Positions 16,520 through 26,234 of a stretch of 64,000 nucleotides of DNA are shown here, piece by piece (position 1 is the first letter of the stretch; each line of letters starts with the position of its first letter). The DNA is from Mediterraneibacter gnavus ATCC 29149 (lineage in GTDB: Bacteria > Bacillota > Clostridia > Lachnospirales > Lachnospiraceae): NCBI RefSeq assembly GCF_008121495.1, contig NZ_CP043051.1:1-64000 (forward strand). Reading direction: 5' to 3'. The translations under genes were made by a program, and so were the position numbers. The notes under the pieces are model-generated. The model did no database searches and was not told where the DNA came from. It was given only the letters and a program-made list of their open reading frames with translations.

Positions 16520-17818
16520 ATGATTATGGAATTGACAAGCATTACAGGATTAAAAGGAGAAGTTTCCATTCCGGGAGACAAATCCATTTCTCACCGCAGT
16601 GTGATGTTCGCATCTCTCGCCAACGGAATGACAGAGATCCACAACTTCCTAAATGGTGCAGACTGTCTTGCCACCATTGACTGCTTCCGGAAAATGGGGA
16701 TTAAAATAGAGGAACACCAAAACCGGATTCTGGTACACGGCAAGGGACTGCACGGACTGACTGCGCCTTCGGAAACATTACAGGTAAAAAACAGCGGAAC
16801 AACTACCCGCCTGCTCTCCGGTATTCTTGCAGGACAGCCATTTTCCACTTCCCTTTCCGGAGACGAGTCACTCAACTCACGTCCCATGAAACGGATCATC
16901 GAACCACTGACACAGATGGGCGCTCATATTTCCAGCCTGCACGGCAATGGATGCGCACCGCTGGTCATTGAACCGGGGAAATTGCACGGAATCCACTACA
17001 CGTCACCGGTTGCTTCTGCTCAGGTAAAATCCTGTATTCTTCTTGCAGGACTTTACGCAGAGGGGGAAACTTCCGTGACAGAACCTATCCTGTCCCGCAA
17101 TCACACAGAGTTGATGCTCAAAGAATTCGGTGCGGATATCCGGACCGTTCATCAGCTGGCTGGTTCTGAGGCAACGTCCGTGATCCAGCCATGTCAGGAA
17201 TTACATGGACAGAAGATCACTGTTCCCGGAGATATTTCTTCCGCTGCCTACTTTATCGCAGCAGGACTTTTAGTTCCGGATTCCGAGATTCTGGTCAAAA
17301 ATGTAGGAATCAACCCGACTCGTGCAGGTCTTTTGAAAGTATGCGAAGATATGGGCGGTAATATCACACTGTTAAATGAACGTACAGAAGCCGGGGAAAA
17401 AATGGCCGATATTCTGGTTCGCAGCAGCCAGCTTCATGGAATTTCGATTCACGGTGATATCATTCCCACACTGATCGATGAGATTCCGATCATTGCCGTT
17501 ATGGCAGCCTGCGCTGAAGGTACGACCATCATCCGCGATGCGCAGGAACTTCGTGTCAAAGAGACGGACCGGATCGAGACGATCACTGACAATCTGATCG
17601 CCATGGGATGCAGCGTTCTCCCGACAGAAGATGGAATGGTGATCAAAGGAGGGGAGCCTTTAAAAGGCGCTACCATCCACACACTGCTCGATCACCGGAT
17701 CGCCATGGCATTCAGTATCGCAGCTCTTGTAGCTGACGGACGCACGAAAATTCTGGACAGCCACTGTATTGACGTTTCCTATCCGGGATTTTATGATGCA
17801 TTTGAACATCTTTTATAA
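16520..17818 (+). CDS. aroA: 3-phosphoshikimate 1-carboxyvinyltransferase (EPSP synthase)
   Basis: A 432-residue shikimate-pathway enzyme joining phosphoenolpyruvate to shikimate-3-phosphate. Signatures are GDKSISHRS near residue 20, NSGTTTRLLSG near 92, SLNSRPM near 122, the catalytic acid in DEIPI near 318, and RVKETDR near 348. ATG at 16520 follows AAAGGA closely; an in-frame ATG two codons later (16526) is an alternative start with longer spacing. It is the second gene of the tyrA-aroA operon and is closed by a strong terminator. Confidence 0.97.
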   Translation: MIMELTSITGLKGEVSIPGDKSISHRSVMFASLANGMTEIHNFLNGADCLATIDCFRKMGIKIEEHQNRILVHGKGLHGLTAPSETLQVKNSGTTTRLLSGILAGQPFSTSLSGDESLNSRPMKRIIEPLTQMGAHISSLHGNGCAPLVIEPGKLHGIHYTSPVASAQVKSCILLAGLYAEGETSVTEPILSRNHTELMLKEFGADIRTVHQLAGSEATSVIQPCQELHGQKITVPGDISSAAYFIAAGLLVPDSEILVKNVGINPTRAGLLKVCEDMGGNITLLNERTEAGEKMADILVRSSQLHGISIHGDIIPTLIDEIPIIAVMAACAEGTTIIRDAQELRVKETDRIETITDNLIAMGCSVLPTEDGMVIKGGEPLKGATIHTLLDHRIAMAFSIAALVADGRTKILDSHCIDVSYPGFYDAFEHLL

Positions 17819-17827
17819 GAAAGACGA

Positions 17828-17862
17828 GGGCACTTCATCCAACCAAGACGAAGTGCCCTTTC
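17828..17862 (+). terminator. Bidirectional terminator between aroA and the GntR gene
   Basis: GGGCACTTC pairs with GAAGTGCCC across a 13-base loop and is followed by TTTCT; it also lies immediately after the convergent GntR gene. Confidence 0.85.
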
Positions 17863-18630
17863 TCAATATTGTATATTCTTTTGACGGATCAGATTAAATT
17901 TGATGATTTCCGTGTTAAAATATTCATTCGCATAGACCAGTGGTTTATCTTTCTCACTGTAATTTAATGTCTTCAGGTAAAGATATGGACTTAAACCCAG
18001 TTCTTTCACAGATACATATTTTTTTAATCCTGCAATTTCTGCCGGATTCACTGTATCGATCTCAACTTTATCCCATTGCGCCTTTTCCCCGGACAATTCA
18101 TAAATATATTTGTAAATCGAATCTTCATACTTTGAAAACATATCAAATGCCTCTTCCCCGCCGATCAGATTCATTCCGAAATAATCTCTGCAGAATGCAC
18201 AGATCTTATCATCTGCCAGAAACAGCTTTTCTGCCACTACCAGCTGTTCGTCCGGCTGCATCTGAAGAAGAGAACAGATTTCTTCCTCCCGTTTTACTTT
18301 TTGAATATTTAAAAGTCTGACGGAAGGAGCATACCCGCTCTTTTTGATCATCTGCGTCAATTCCATACAGGGACTGAACGTGACCTTGATATTGAGAGAA
18401 TCCACATTGACAAATGTACCCCTTCCCTGTCTGCGGAAAATAATCCCCTCTGCCGCAAGATCATTCAATGCCTGACGGATTGTGATCCGGCTCACTCCAA
18501 GCATCTCGGCAAGTGCCTCTTCTCTTGGAAGCTTATTGTCTGTTTTTAGATCCATCTCTTCTATATATTGAAGAATGGCCTCCTTTGCCTGTCCGGACAA
18601 GGATTTTACACGTAATTTCTGCGTACTCAA
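17863..18630 (-). CDS. GntR/HutC-family transcriptional regulator
   Basis: A 255-residue regulator: an N-terminal GntR winged helix (residues about 10-75, with LPREEALAEMLGVSRITIRQ) followed by a UTRA ligand-binding domain. The start is a TTG codon at 18630 preceded by AGAGAGG; no better ATG is in frame. It lies downstream of the NCS2 permease and nucleoside deaminase genes on the same strand (59 bases from the permease), so it probably senses a purine-related ligand and controls its own operon. A 14-bp palindrome in the operon leader (20511-20524) is a candidate operator. Ligand identity is inference. Confidence 0.88.
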   Translation of the reverse strand: MSTQKLRVKSLSGQAKEAILQYIEEMDLKTDNKLPREEALAEMLGVSRITIRQALNDLAAEGIIFRRQGRGTFVNVDSLNIKVTFSPCMELTQMIKKSGYAPSVRLLNIQKVKREEEICSLLQMQPDEQLVVAEKLFLADDKICAFCRDYFGMNLIGGEEAFDMFSKYEDSIYKYIYELSGEKAQWDKVEIDTVNPAEIAGLKKYVSVKELGLSPYLYLKTLNYSEKDKPLVYANEYFNTEIIKFNLIRQKNIQY

Positions 18631-18688
18631 AGCGATTCCTCTCTTTCTCTTAACCTATGTATGATGATAGAAGAATCCCTTTTCTTTG

Positions 18689-19984
18689 TCAAGAAAAAGC
18701 TTTTTTCCCATTCAAGATCAAATTCAGAAAAATCGCGCTGATGCTGACCATAAACAGACCATTGCTTAATACCATCTGCAATGCATTCGGAATATTCACA
18801 AAAACATCTGATGCAAACGCTGCGCCTACTCCGATCGCAATGCTGGTCCCTACAATCTTGAAATTGTTATCTTTTGAAAAATCCAGTTTGGATAAAATGG
18901 AAATTCCAGAAGAAGTGATCACCCCGAACAATGCCAGTGTTGCACCTCCCAGCACAGATTTAGGAACAGCCGTAAATACCGCGGAAATCTTCGGGAAAAT
19001 TCCTGCCAGAATGATCATAATGCCGGCTGCTGCAACAACGGATCTGCTTTTAACTTTTGTCAGTCCGATCAGACTTACATTTTCATTGAACATGGTAGAT
19101 GGAACCGAATTGAACATACCAGTCACCATCTGTGCTGCTGCCTGACCTCTGATTCCTCTCTCCTTTGTCTTATTGTCTGTCTGGATTCCAACAATTTCAT
19201 CCATTACGGAAAAGACTCCGATACACTGAATCATGTTGATGATGCAGAAAATACTCATAATAAAAATCGGCCATATTTTAAACTCCGGCATTCCATAATA
19301 AAATGGTTTCACCGGCTGGAATACTTCTGCCTGCGCGATTGATGTAAAATCGACCATGTGCAGACCACATCCCACGATCGTTCCCGCCACGATTCCGAGC
19401 AGCAGGGACATACTTTTCCAGATTCCTTTTGCATACTTTTCTACCAGAATGATAAAGATCAAAACTGCAGTACCCAGAATCAGATTTTCAACAGACCCAA
19501 AACTTTCGCTGCCTTCTCCGCCTGCCAGATCCCGCAGTGCAGTCGGCGCCAGTGTAATTCCGATCAACGTTACAAATGTTCCCACTACAACCTGAGGGAA
19601 AAGTTTTAAAATCTGATCCATAAAAAAAGACAGGATAAAAATTATCGCACCGGATGCGATCACTGCGCCAAAGAGTGTCTGCATCCCGTATTCTTTTCCG
19701 ATCAGGATCATAGGGCTTAGAGGTGCAAAGGAAGAACCCAAAATAATGGGATATTTGGATCCTGCCAGTTTTCCGATTCCGATTACCTGAATCAGAATGG
19801 CAATTCCACTTGTAAAAAAATTGGCTGCTACTAAAAATGCAGTTTCTTTTTCCCCCAATCCCAGGGCTCCTGCTAAAATCAAGGGAACCGCGATTGTTCC
19901 CGGACACATGGTAAGGACATGCTGAAATCCGATCAGCAGCGTCTTTGTCCATCCTACTTTTTCATCAAAATATTCCGCTTTCAT
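18689..19984 (-). CDS. NCS2-family nucleobase permease (xanthine/uracil type)
   Basis: A 431-residue transporter with about 12-14 hydrophobic segments. The NCS2 hallmarks are GFQHVLTMCPGTIAVPLI near the N-terminus, the glutamine/glutamate-containing SFAPLSPMI stretch, and the C-terminal GVITSSGISIL segment. ATG at 19984 is chosen because AGGAGCAGAGT precedes it; a frame ten codons longer overlaps the upstream gene. It follows a guanine/cytosine-type deaminase gene and precedes a GntR regulator, so import of xanthine, guanine or a related base for salvage is likely. Confidence 0.9.
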   Translation of the reverse strand: MKAEYFDEKVGWTKTLLIGFQHVLTMCPGTIAVPLILAGALGLGEKETAFLVAANFFTSGIAILIQVIGIGKLAGSKYPIILGSSFAPLSPMILIGKEYGMQTLFGAVIASGAIIFILSFFMDQILKLFPQVVVGTFVTLIGITLAPTALRDLAGGEGSESFGSVENLILGTAVLIFIILVEKYAKGIWKSMSLLLGIVAGTIVGCGLHMVDFTSIAQAEVFQPVKPFYYGMPEFKIWPIFIMSIFCIINMIQCIGVFSVMDEIVGIQTDNKTKERGIRGQAAAQMVTGMFNSVPSTMFNENVSLIGLTKVKSRSVVAAAGIMIILAGIFPKISAVFTAVPKSVLGGATLALFGVITSSGISILSKLDFSKDNNFKIVGTSIAIGVGAAFASDVFVNIPNALQMVLSNGLFMVSISAIFLNLILNGKKAFS

Positions 19985-20004
19985 ACTCTGCTCCTGACTG
20001 GAAC

Positions 20005-20484
20005 TTAATCCCAATATCCCTCATGCACCTTTGCTGCTTCTACTTCAACGGCCTCTACCGGTCCTACTACTTCAATTGCTTTCTGCCCTTTTGCAAATAC
20101 ATCTCTGCATGGAAGATCAAAAGTCGGGTTCTGCTCATTACTTCCTGTCAGCTCCAACAGTCGTCTCTCTGTCATTCCGTATACAACTCTTCCGATATTC
20201 GCCCAATAAATAGCCCCTGCACACATCGCACATGGCTCTGCAGTCGTATATAATGTACAATCCCACAAAAACTCTCTGGAATATTCATGAGATGCTCTTG
20301 CTGCAAGTGTCGCTTCCGCGTGCCCTGTACAGATTTTCTCTGTGATCTCAATATTTCCCTGCTCCATAATGATCTCTCCCTCTTTGTTGACCAGAAGGGC
20401 TCCAAACGGAGTATTTCCTGCTTCTCTTGCCTCTTTTGAAATTTCAATCGCTCTTCTCAAATAAAATTCGTGACTCTGATACAT
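20005..20484 (-). CDS. Nucleoside/nucleobase deaminase (guanine deaminase-like)
   Basis: A 159-residue zinc-dependent deaminase of the CDA superfamily. The metal site is visible as HAE (GHAEATLA, near residue 55) and PCAMCAGA (near 88), supplying one His and two Cys plus the catalytic Glu. The C-terminal YWD and the overall length resemble guanine deaminases of the GuaD type rather than TadA, but tRNA adenosine deaminase activity cannot be ruled out by eye. It leads an operon with an NCS2 permease and a GntR regulator, which supports a purine-salvage role. Confidence 0.88.
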   Translation of the reverse strand: MYQSHEFYLRRAIEISKEAREAGNTPFGALLVNKEGEIIMEQGNIEITEKICTGHAEATLAARASHEYSREFLWDCTLYTTAEPCAMCAGAIYWANIGRVVYGMTERRLLELTGSNEQNPTFDLPCRDVFAKGQKAIEVVGPVEAVEVEAAKVHEGYWD

Positions 20485-20510
20485 CTTCTCTTCTCCTTAT
20501 AAAGTATTAT

Positions 20511-20567
20511 GTAATAGGTATTACCTTTTGTTGTTTTCAATATAGCACACATCATTTTATTTGTAAA
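20511..20567 (-). promoter_or_regulatory. Promoter and palindromic operator of the purine-salvage operon
   Basis: TTTACA (20562-20567), 17-base spacer, TATATT (20539-20544) on the minus strand. A perfect palindrome GTAATA-CC-TATTAC (20511-20524) lies 8-20 bases past the expected start, where the operon's own GntR protein could bind. Confidence 0.6.
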
Positions 20568-20587
20568 GAACCAGTTCAAAAGTTTGT

Positions 20588-20622
20588 AAAAAAACAGCCG
20601 GAATTTTACCCGACTGTTTTCT
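20588..20622 (-). terminator. Terminator after the copA gene
   Basis: A minus-strand hairpin, AACAGTCGGG and CCGGCTGTT arms, followed by a run of Ts. Confidence 0.75.
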
Positions 20623-20665
20623 CTTTAATCCAGCTATTTAATTCTTTTATACTGACAAATAAATC

Positions 20666-20875
20666 CTACCGGATTTCCACAACGGTATAATCTTTCTCTT
20701 CCACTGCCTTTTTCAGTACTTCATCAGAAACCTCCGAGCGCAGTGTCACAACCGCTGTGCCTTTCTCATGGCTTACTTCTGCCGCTTCCACCTCTGCAAG
20801 TGCCTCCAGTGCTTTCTTTACAGACGCCTCGCAGTGTCCACACATCATTCCTTCAATTTTCATTGTTTTTTCCAT
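20666..20875 (-). CDS. copZ: Possible internally initiated CopZ-like copper chaperone
   Basis: Within the 3' end of copA, in the same frame, GGAGG (20884-20888, minus strand) stands eight bases before ATG at 20875. Initiation there would yield a 69-residue protein consisting of exactly one HMA domain with the copper-binding MxCxxC motif (MMCGHC, residues 10-15), the size of a free CopZ. The signal is as good as those of the surrounding genes. Whether it is used is inference; it may be a relic of a copA-copZ fusion. Confidence 0.5.
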   Translation of the reverse strand: MEKTMKIEGMMCGHCEASVKKALEALAEVEAAEVSHEKGTAVVTLRSEVSDEVLKKAVEEKDYTVVEIR

Positions 20876-23182
20876 TGTCATTTCCTCCTGTTTCTTTCTT
20901 GTTTTTATTTTTCGATCTCTTGTGGCGTCCTTCATACGGAACCAGTTGAGACGAAGTGCATTGGTAACAACACAAACGCTGGACAAACTCATTGCCGCCG
21001 CTCCGAACATAGGATTTAATTTCCATCCAAACAATGGATACCAGATTCCGGCTGCCAGCGGGATTCCGATGACATTATAAATAAATGCCCAGAATAAATT
21101 CTCATGAATGTTGCGAAGTGTCGCACGACTCAGTCGAATCGCTGCCGGAACATCCGTAAGTCTGCTCTTCATCAATACCACATCTGCAGCATCTATCGCA
21201 ATATCTGTTCCTGCTCCGATCGCAATTCCCATATCTGCTCTTGTCAGTGCAGGAGCATCATTGATACCGTCTCCGACCATGGCTACTTTTCCCTGATTCT
21301 TCAGTCTGCGGATCACTTCTTCTTTTCCTTCCGGCAGTACCCCTGCGATAACTTCGTCCACTCCAGCCTGCGCTCCGATGGCACGGGCTGTCTGTTCATT
21401 GTCACCTGTAAGCATGACCACCCGGATTCCCATATTCTGCAGTTCCTGCACTGCCTGGGGACTGTCTTCTTTGATCACATCTGCAACTGCGATCATCCCC
21501 AGAAATCTTCCGTTTCTGGCAAAGAATAACGGGGTCTTTCCCTGATCTGCCAGTTTTCTCGCCTCTGCCTCCACATTTTCTGATACTTCAGCATGCTGGC
21601 GGATAAAGTTCAAATTTCCTCCGGTCAGATTCTCTCCATCATTCAGCCCGGAAAGTCCATTTCCCGGCACTGCCTGAAATTCACTCACTTCGATGCCATC
21701 TGGCACTTTCTGCTCCTTTGCATAGGATAAAATTGCTTTTGCCAGCGGATGCTCACTTTTCTTTTCCAGAGCATACGCAATCTCCAGCAGTTCTTCTCTT
21801 GCAATTTTACTATCCGGAATAACATCTGTCACTTTCGGTTCCCCGCTGGTAATCGTTCCTGTCTTATCCAGCGCCACGATCTGAACTTTTCCGGTCTCTT
21901 CCAGAGAAACCGCTGTTTTAAACATAACACCGTTTTTTGCACCTTTTCCGCTTCCGACCATGATCGCTACCGGAGTGGCAAGACCAAGCGCACATGGACA
22001 GCTAATCACCAGAACAGCAATTCCTCTTGCAAGCGCAAATCCCACACTCTCTCCTGCCAGCATCCATACGGCAATGGTAATGACCGCAATCACGATTACA
22101 ATCGGAACAAAGACTCCGGATACTTTGTCTGCAACTTTTGCAATCGGCGCCTTGGTTGCTGCTGCATCACTGACCATCTGGATAATCTGGGACAGTGTCG
22201 TGTCCTCTCCCACACGGGATGCCTCACAACGGATATACCCCGACTGATTGAGTGTCGCAGCAGAAACAATGTCTCCTGCTTTTTTGTCTACCGGAATACT
22301 TTCTCCTGTAAGCGCCGATTCATCAATCGCACTGCTTCCTTCCAGCACAATACCATCCACGGGTATATGCTCACCCGGGCGAACCACAAACACATCCCCT
22401 TTTCTCACCTGCTCGATGGAAACTGTCTGTTCCTGCCCGTTCCGGATCACAACCGCCGTCTTTGGCGCCAGGCGCATCAGGCCTTTTAAGGCATCTGTAG
22501 TCTTTCCTTTGGAACGTGCCTCCAGCATCTTACCGACAGTGATCAATGTCAGAATCATCGCTGCAGATTCGAAATAAAACTCATGCATATAAGTCATCAC
22601 GCCTGCCATATCCTGACGCATCTGTGCATCTGTCATGGCAAACAATGCATAGGTGCTGTAGCCAAATGAAGCGCCTGCTCCAAGTGCTACCAGCGTATCC
22701 ATATTAGGCGCGCCGTGCAGCAGACTTTGAAATCCACTGACAAAAAACTTCTGATTGATGATCATCACACATCCTGTCAGCAAGAGCTGTAAAATTCCCA
22801 TTGCCACATGATTCTCTGCCAGAATCCCGGGAAGCGGCCAGTTCCACATCATATGTCCCATCGAAAGATACATCAGCGACACAAGGAAACAAAACGATAA
22901 GATCAGCCGCTTTTTTAAGACCGGAGTCTCTTTATCTTTCAGAAATTCCTCTTCTGCATGTTCTGCCGGCTTTGCGGTATTCTCTCCCTTTACAGAAGCT
23001 GAATATCCCGCTTTTTCCACTGCTGCAAGAATGTCTGCTTCTTTCGCATCTCCCTCCACGCCCATGGAATTCGTCAGAAGACTGACTGAACACGAAGTCA
23101 CTCCCTCAACTTTGGAAACTGCCTTTTCCACTCTTGTACTGCATGCCGCACAGCTCATTCCGTTCACATTGTATTGCTTCAC
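20666..23182 (-). CDS. copA: Copper-exporting P1B-type ATPase with N- and C-terminal HMA domains
   Basis: An 838-residue copper ATPase. The N-terminal metal-binding domain has GMSCAACS (residues 8-15). Membrane helices follow, with the ion-path CPC at 395-397, the phosphorylated aspartate in DKTGT at 439-443, and the P-domain [10 protein letters not shown] further on. Unusually, the C-terminus continues through a charged linker (about residues 745-770) into a second heavy-metal domain with [10 protein letters not shown], so a CopZ-like chaperone is fused in frame. A complete ribosome binding site inside the linker suggests separate chaperone synthesis as well. It is the second gene after csoR. 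Confidence 0.95.
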   Translation of the reverse strand: MKQYNVNGMSCAACSTRVEKAVSKVEGVTSCSVSLLTNSMGVEGDAKEADILAAVEKAGYSASVKGENTAKPAEHAEEEFLKDKETPVLKKRLILSFCFLVSLMYLSMGHMMWNWPLPGILAENHVAMGILQLLLTGCVMIINQKFFVSGFQSLLHGAPNMDTLVALGAGASFGYSTYALFAMTDAQMRQDMAGVMTYMHEFYFESAAMILTLITVGKMLEARSKGKTTDALKGLMRLAPKTAVVIRNGQEQTVSIEQVRKGDVFVVRPGEHIPVDGIVLEGSSAIDESALTGESIPVDKKAGDIVSAATLNQSGYIRCEASRVGEDTTLSQIIQMVSDAAATKAPIAKVADKVSGVFVPIVIVIAVITIAVWMLAGESVGFALARGIAVLVISCPCALGLATPVAIMVGSGKGAKNGVMFKTAVSLEETGKVQIVALDKTGTITSGEPKVTDVIPDSKIAREELLEIAYALEKKSEHPLAKAILSYAKEQKVPDGIEVSEFQAVPGNGLSGLNDGENLTGGNLNFIRQHAEVSENVEAEARKLADQGKTPLFFARNGRFLGMIAVADVIKEDSPQAVQELQNMGIRVVMLTGDNEQTARAIGAQAGVDEVIAGVLPEGKEEVIRRLKNQGKVAMVGDGINDAPALTRADMGIAIGAGTDIAIDAADVVLMKSRLTDVPAAIRLSRATLRNIHENLFWAFIYNVIGIPLAAGIWYPLFGWKLNPMFGAAAMSLSSVCVVTNALRLNWFRMKDATRDRKIKTRKKQEEMTMEKTMKIEGMMCGHCEASVKKALEALAEVEAAEVSHEKGTAVVTLRSEVSDEVLKKAVEEKDYTVVEIR

Positions 23183-23196
23183 AATATCACCTCACT

Positions 23197-23514
23197 TTAC
23201 TTCATCAGTTTTTGAAGCGTTGCTACTAACTCTTCCACTGTCTCTTCTTTTCCCTGACGGATATCCTCTGCCACACAGGTCCGGATATGATTGCCAAGCA
23301 GCACTTTACTAAAGCTGTTCAACGCCGCATTAACTGCTGAGACCTGGATCAGAATGTCCGTACAATACGTATCACTTTCTACCATTTTTTTGATTCCCCG
23401 CACCTGACCTTCAATCCTGTTCAGACGATGGATCAAATCTTTATATTCTTTTTCTGTGCGTTCTTTTGTCTTTGTTGTATGACAGCACTCTCTTTTTTCT
23501 TCCATTTCTTTCAC
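23197..23514 (-). CDS. csoR: CsoR-family copper-sensing repressor
   Basis: A 105-residue all-helical repressor of the CsoR/RcnR family. The copper-site pattern Cys-x(n)-His-x3-Cys is present: C51, H76 and C80. The DUF156 core LIHRLNRIEGQVRGIKKM is intact. An extra Cys-Cys-His cluster sits in the short N-terminal extension (C10, C11, H12). It precedes copA with 14 bases between them and its promoter holds a matching palindrome, so Cu(I) should relieve repression of both genes. Confidence 0.93.
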   Translation of the reverse strand: MKEMEEKRECCHTTKTKERTEKEYKDLIHRLNRIEGQVRGIKKMVESDTYCTDILIQVSAVNAALNSFSKVLLGNHIRTCVAEDIRQGKEETVEELVATLQKLMK

Positions 23515-23530
23515 CTCATTTCATACACGC

Positions 23531-23559
23531 ATTATATACCCTTATGGGGTATATTTCAA
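23531..23559 (-). promoter_or_regulatory. csoR-copA promoter with CsoR operator in the spacer
   Basis: TTGAAA (23554-23559), 17-base spacer and TATAAT (23531-23536) on the minus strand. The spacer is largely occupied by the inverted repeat TACCC-TTAT-GGGGTA (23537-23551), which fits the G/C-tract pseudo-palindrome known for CsoR sites. Confidence 0.85.
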
Positions 23560-23631
23560 GTAAAATTTTATAGCAATTTTTTTCTTTCCGCATTATAATA
23601 ATTTTACATTGTTTTCAATCATCAAAATAAA

Positions 23632-23676
23632 ACAGCCGGGGAAAGAACCATTTCTGATTCCTTCCCCGGCTATTTT
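23632..23676 (-). terminator. Terminator after the 23686 gene
   Basis: AGCCGGGGAA and its complement TTCCCCGGCT form a strong stem around a 20-base loop, followed on the minus strand by a T-rich stretch. Confidence 0.85.
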
Positions 23677-23685
23677 CTTTTCATA

Positions 23686-24693
23686 TTATTCATAGTCTTT
23701 CACAAGAAACATCGGCTTGATCGCCATGACCTCATCGTATTCTTCCTGCTCAAGCTCCACACTGGAATTCATTGCTTTCAAATCCTGCTTCAGCAATTCC
23801 AGAGCTTCTGCCACAGACCGTGTCCGTTCTTCTGCAATAATATCAATCATTCTTCGAAGTACTGCCGGATGTGCATAACACGCCGGAAGAGGAAACTTCG
23901 GATATTCTGCAATGTAGCGATACATCGCTTCTATCGCCTTCTTCAGCCTGTCTTCCACATACCGCCTGTTATTGCGGGCAGTAGGAAGAACATTCGCACT
24001 GGAGAAGAAAAAGATGGCGGCCAGTCCGAACAACAGAAAATAAATTCCGAATCCCGCTTTTGTGACCAGCGCATAAATCCCGTAAACCAGTGCCGCAATC
24101 CCCATCAGGGTAATGAAAAGCGCTGCCCATTTATAAGCAGGATTGCTCTTATCATAGGTTCTTTTTCTCTTCGCACAGCTGCTCAGTTCCCGATATAACT
24201 CAGGTCTTTTTTCCAAAAACTGCGCACATTTTTCTAACCATTGGATTTCTTCCCGCGCATCCGAAAAAGCAATCCTTGCTTTTTTCTGTTCAAGTATCCG
24301 CTGTTTCTCCAGCAGTTTTTTTTCTGCCTGCACGCTGTGCACCGGCATCTCGGGACGGATACTTCGGATATGGTCAAGCAGTGCATCTACCTGCTCTTCT
24401 CTTTTGAAAATACACTGCTTTTCCTCTCCGCCGTCATACTGCACGACTAGATATGGAATCGTGGCAAACATTCCTTTTCCCGAAAAACCGCCTTTACTCA
24501 TGGCTACTCTTTTAAATACTCTTGATACCGAGTCCAGAGCTACATAATATCTTCTGTCAAAGTAAAAGCTGTTCAGATAAAGAGCCTTTTGACCCACTCC
24601 ACAGGGGCCGAATCTCCTGCAGTTCTTTTTATCCGCTTCCAGCTCCCGCTCTTCTATTTTCTGTCTGCCCAACTGCTTTGGTTTCCATATCAT
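23686..24693 (-). CDS. Membrane protein of unknown function, 335 residues
   Basis: The N-terminal half is soluble, with a cysteine pair (CRRFGPCGVG, residues about 25-34), a stretch that looks like a beta domain of PH type (residues 38-110), and a coiled-coil-like charged region (about 120-180). Two adjacent membrane helices follow (about 188-212 and 215-235), then a helical C-terminal domain of about 95 residues. This resembles conserved Lachnospiraceae hypothetical proteins. I see no catalytic motif. It ends 40 bases before the cstA start region and has its own terminator. Confidence 0.75.
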   Translation of the reverse strand: MIWKPKQLGRQKIEERELEADKKNCRRFGPCGVGQKALYLNSFYFDRRYYVALDSVSRVFKRVAMSKGGFSGKGMFATIPYLVVQYDGGEEKQCIFKREEQVDALLDHIRSIRPEMPVHSVQAEKKLLEKQRILEQKKARIAFSDAREEIQWLEKCAQFLEKRPELYRELSSCAKRKRTYDKSNPAYKWAALFITLMGIAALVYGIYALVTKAGFGIYFLLFGLAAIFFFSSANVLPTARNNRRYVEDRLKKAIEAMYRYIAEYPKFPLPACYAHPAVLRRMIDIIAEERTRSVAEALELLKQDLKAMNSSVELEQEEYDEVMAIKPMFLVKDYE

Positions 24694-24733
24694 CTCGTGT
24701 CAGTCCTTTCTGTTTGTGTTTTATGAAAACACT

Positions 24734-26179
24734 TTATTTTGCTGCTTTCGCAGGTTTTCTCGTTGCATACAGGAAAATGGCAAGGAATCCTGCTGCCAGA
24801 ATGATACCTGCCGGATACGCAACAGCTGTTCCCAGTCCCAGACATTCTTTCGCATAGAAGAAATATGTCATGGAGACTGCACTCATAAAGGTAGCCGGAA
24901 CTGCTGTCAGCCAGTAATTCTTCTTCTCACGGAACAGATACATACTTGCTGTCCAGAGAACGATCATTGCCAGTGTCTGGTTGGTCCAGCTGAAATATCT
25001 CCAGACGATCGTATAATCCAGATGTCCGATAATAGCACCTGCACCTAACAACGGAACACAAAGCAACAAACGTTTGCTGTATTTGGACTGCTCGATCTTA
25101 AACCAGTCCGCCAATACCAGTCTTGCACTTCTAAATGCCGTATCTCCGGATGTGATCGGGCATACGATAACACCGATCATCGCCAGTGCAACTCCGATTC
25201 CTCCCATTGTCTTTGAGCAGACATCATAAATCGCTGCTGACTGGCCATTTGCAAGAATCGCGCTTAATCCTGTACTCAGACCGCCTGTCACTTCATACAA
25301 TGCGCATCCTGCAGCAGCCCAGATCAGTGCGATCACACCTTCCGCCACCATAGCTCCATAAAATACAAAATGTCCCTGACGCTCTGATTTCATACAACGT
25401 GCCATCAGCGGTGACTGTGTAGAATGGAATCCGGAAATCGCTCCGCAGGCAACTGTGATAAACATAACGCTCCAGATCGGCGCACCGTCCGGATGCATAC
25501 TGGAGAAGTTATTCCAGATTTCCGGGATCACAAACTCGGAATGTGTAAAGATTCCAATGATAACTCCTACCGCCATGATGATCAGGCAGATTCCGAATAC
25601 CGGGTAAATCCGTCCGATGATCTTATCAATAGAAATAAATGTTGCGATAAAATAGTATGCCAGAATGATCCAGAGCCAGAATTCTGTACTGGCAAGAATT
25701 CCGCCGATTCCGCCCTCCTTGAACAATGTCACGATCAGACCTGCAGGTCCGACTGCAAACACAGTTCCTACCATAACCAGCAGAACCACACTGAATACAC
25801 GCATCACATTTTTCATTGCATTTCCAAGGTAAATACCACAAACCTCTGAAATTGATGTACCATTATTTCTTTCAGAAAGCATACCTGAAAAGTAATCATG
25901 GACACCGCCTGCAAAAATCGTACCAAATGTGATCCATAAAAATACGATCGGTCCCCACAGGGCTCCCTGCATGGCACCAAAAATCGGTCCCAGGCCTGCA
26001 ATGTTTAAAAGCTGCACTAAAAAGAGCTTCCACTGCGGCATTACCACGTAATCCACACCGTCATTGATTTTGACAGCAGGCGTCTCCCTGTCATCCGGTG
26101 CAAATGTGTTTTCTACGATCTTCCCGTAGACAAAATAGCCTCCGATCAACAGAAGCAGACATAGAAAGAAACTAATCAT
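24734..26179 (-). CDS. cstA: Carbon starvation CstA family protein (pyruvate/peptide transporter)
   Basis: A 481-residue polytopic membrane protein of the CstA family, the shorter type found in Firmicutes (E. coli CstA is about 700 residues). Signatures include the N-terminal APDDRETPA segment, NIAGLGPIFGAMQGALWGP near residue 62, and SGFHSTQSPLMARC near 250. Members import pyruvate (BtsT type) or peptides. The upstream promoter is a perfect-spacing sigma-A type. No dedicated two-component regulator is nearby. Confidence 0.93.
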   Translation of the reverse strand: MISFFLCLLLLIGGYFVYGKIVENTFAPDDRETPAVKINDGVDYVVMPQWKLFLVQLLNIAGLGPIFGAMQGALWGPIVFLWITFGTIFAGGVHDYFSGMLSERNNGTSISEVCGIYLGNAMKNVMRVFSVVLLVMVGTVFAVGPAGLIVTLFKEGGIGGILASTEFWLWIILAYYFIATFISIDKIIGRIYPVFGICLIIMAVGVIIGIFTHSEFVIPEIWNNFSSMHPDGAPIWSVMFITVACGAISGFHSTQSPLMARCMKSERQGHFVFYGAMVAEGVIALIWAAAGCALYEVTGGLSTGLSAILANGQSAAIYDVCSKTMGGIGVALAMIGVIVCPITSGDTAFRSARLVLADWFKIEQSKYSKRLLLCVPLLGAGAIIGHLDYTIVWRYFSWTNQTLAMIVLWTASMYLFREKKNYWLTAVPATFMSAVSMTYFFYAKECLGLGTAVAYPAGIILAAGFLAIFLYATRKPAKAAK

Positions 26180-26234
26180 AGAAATCCCCCTCCTTCTCTT
26201 TAGAGAATTTTAATAAATTTATTTTTCTTTTATA

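Noticed and set aside
23521-23560. Insertion sequence end at the TACCC/GGGGTA inverted repeat
   Set aside because: It is inside a perfect promoter spacer and matches a CsoR operator; no transposase is nearby.
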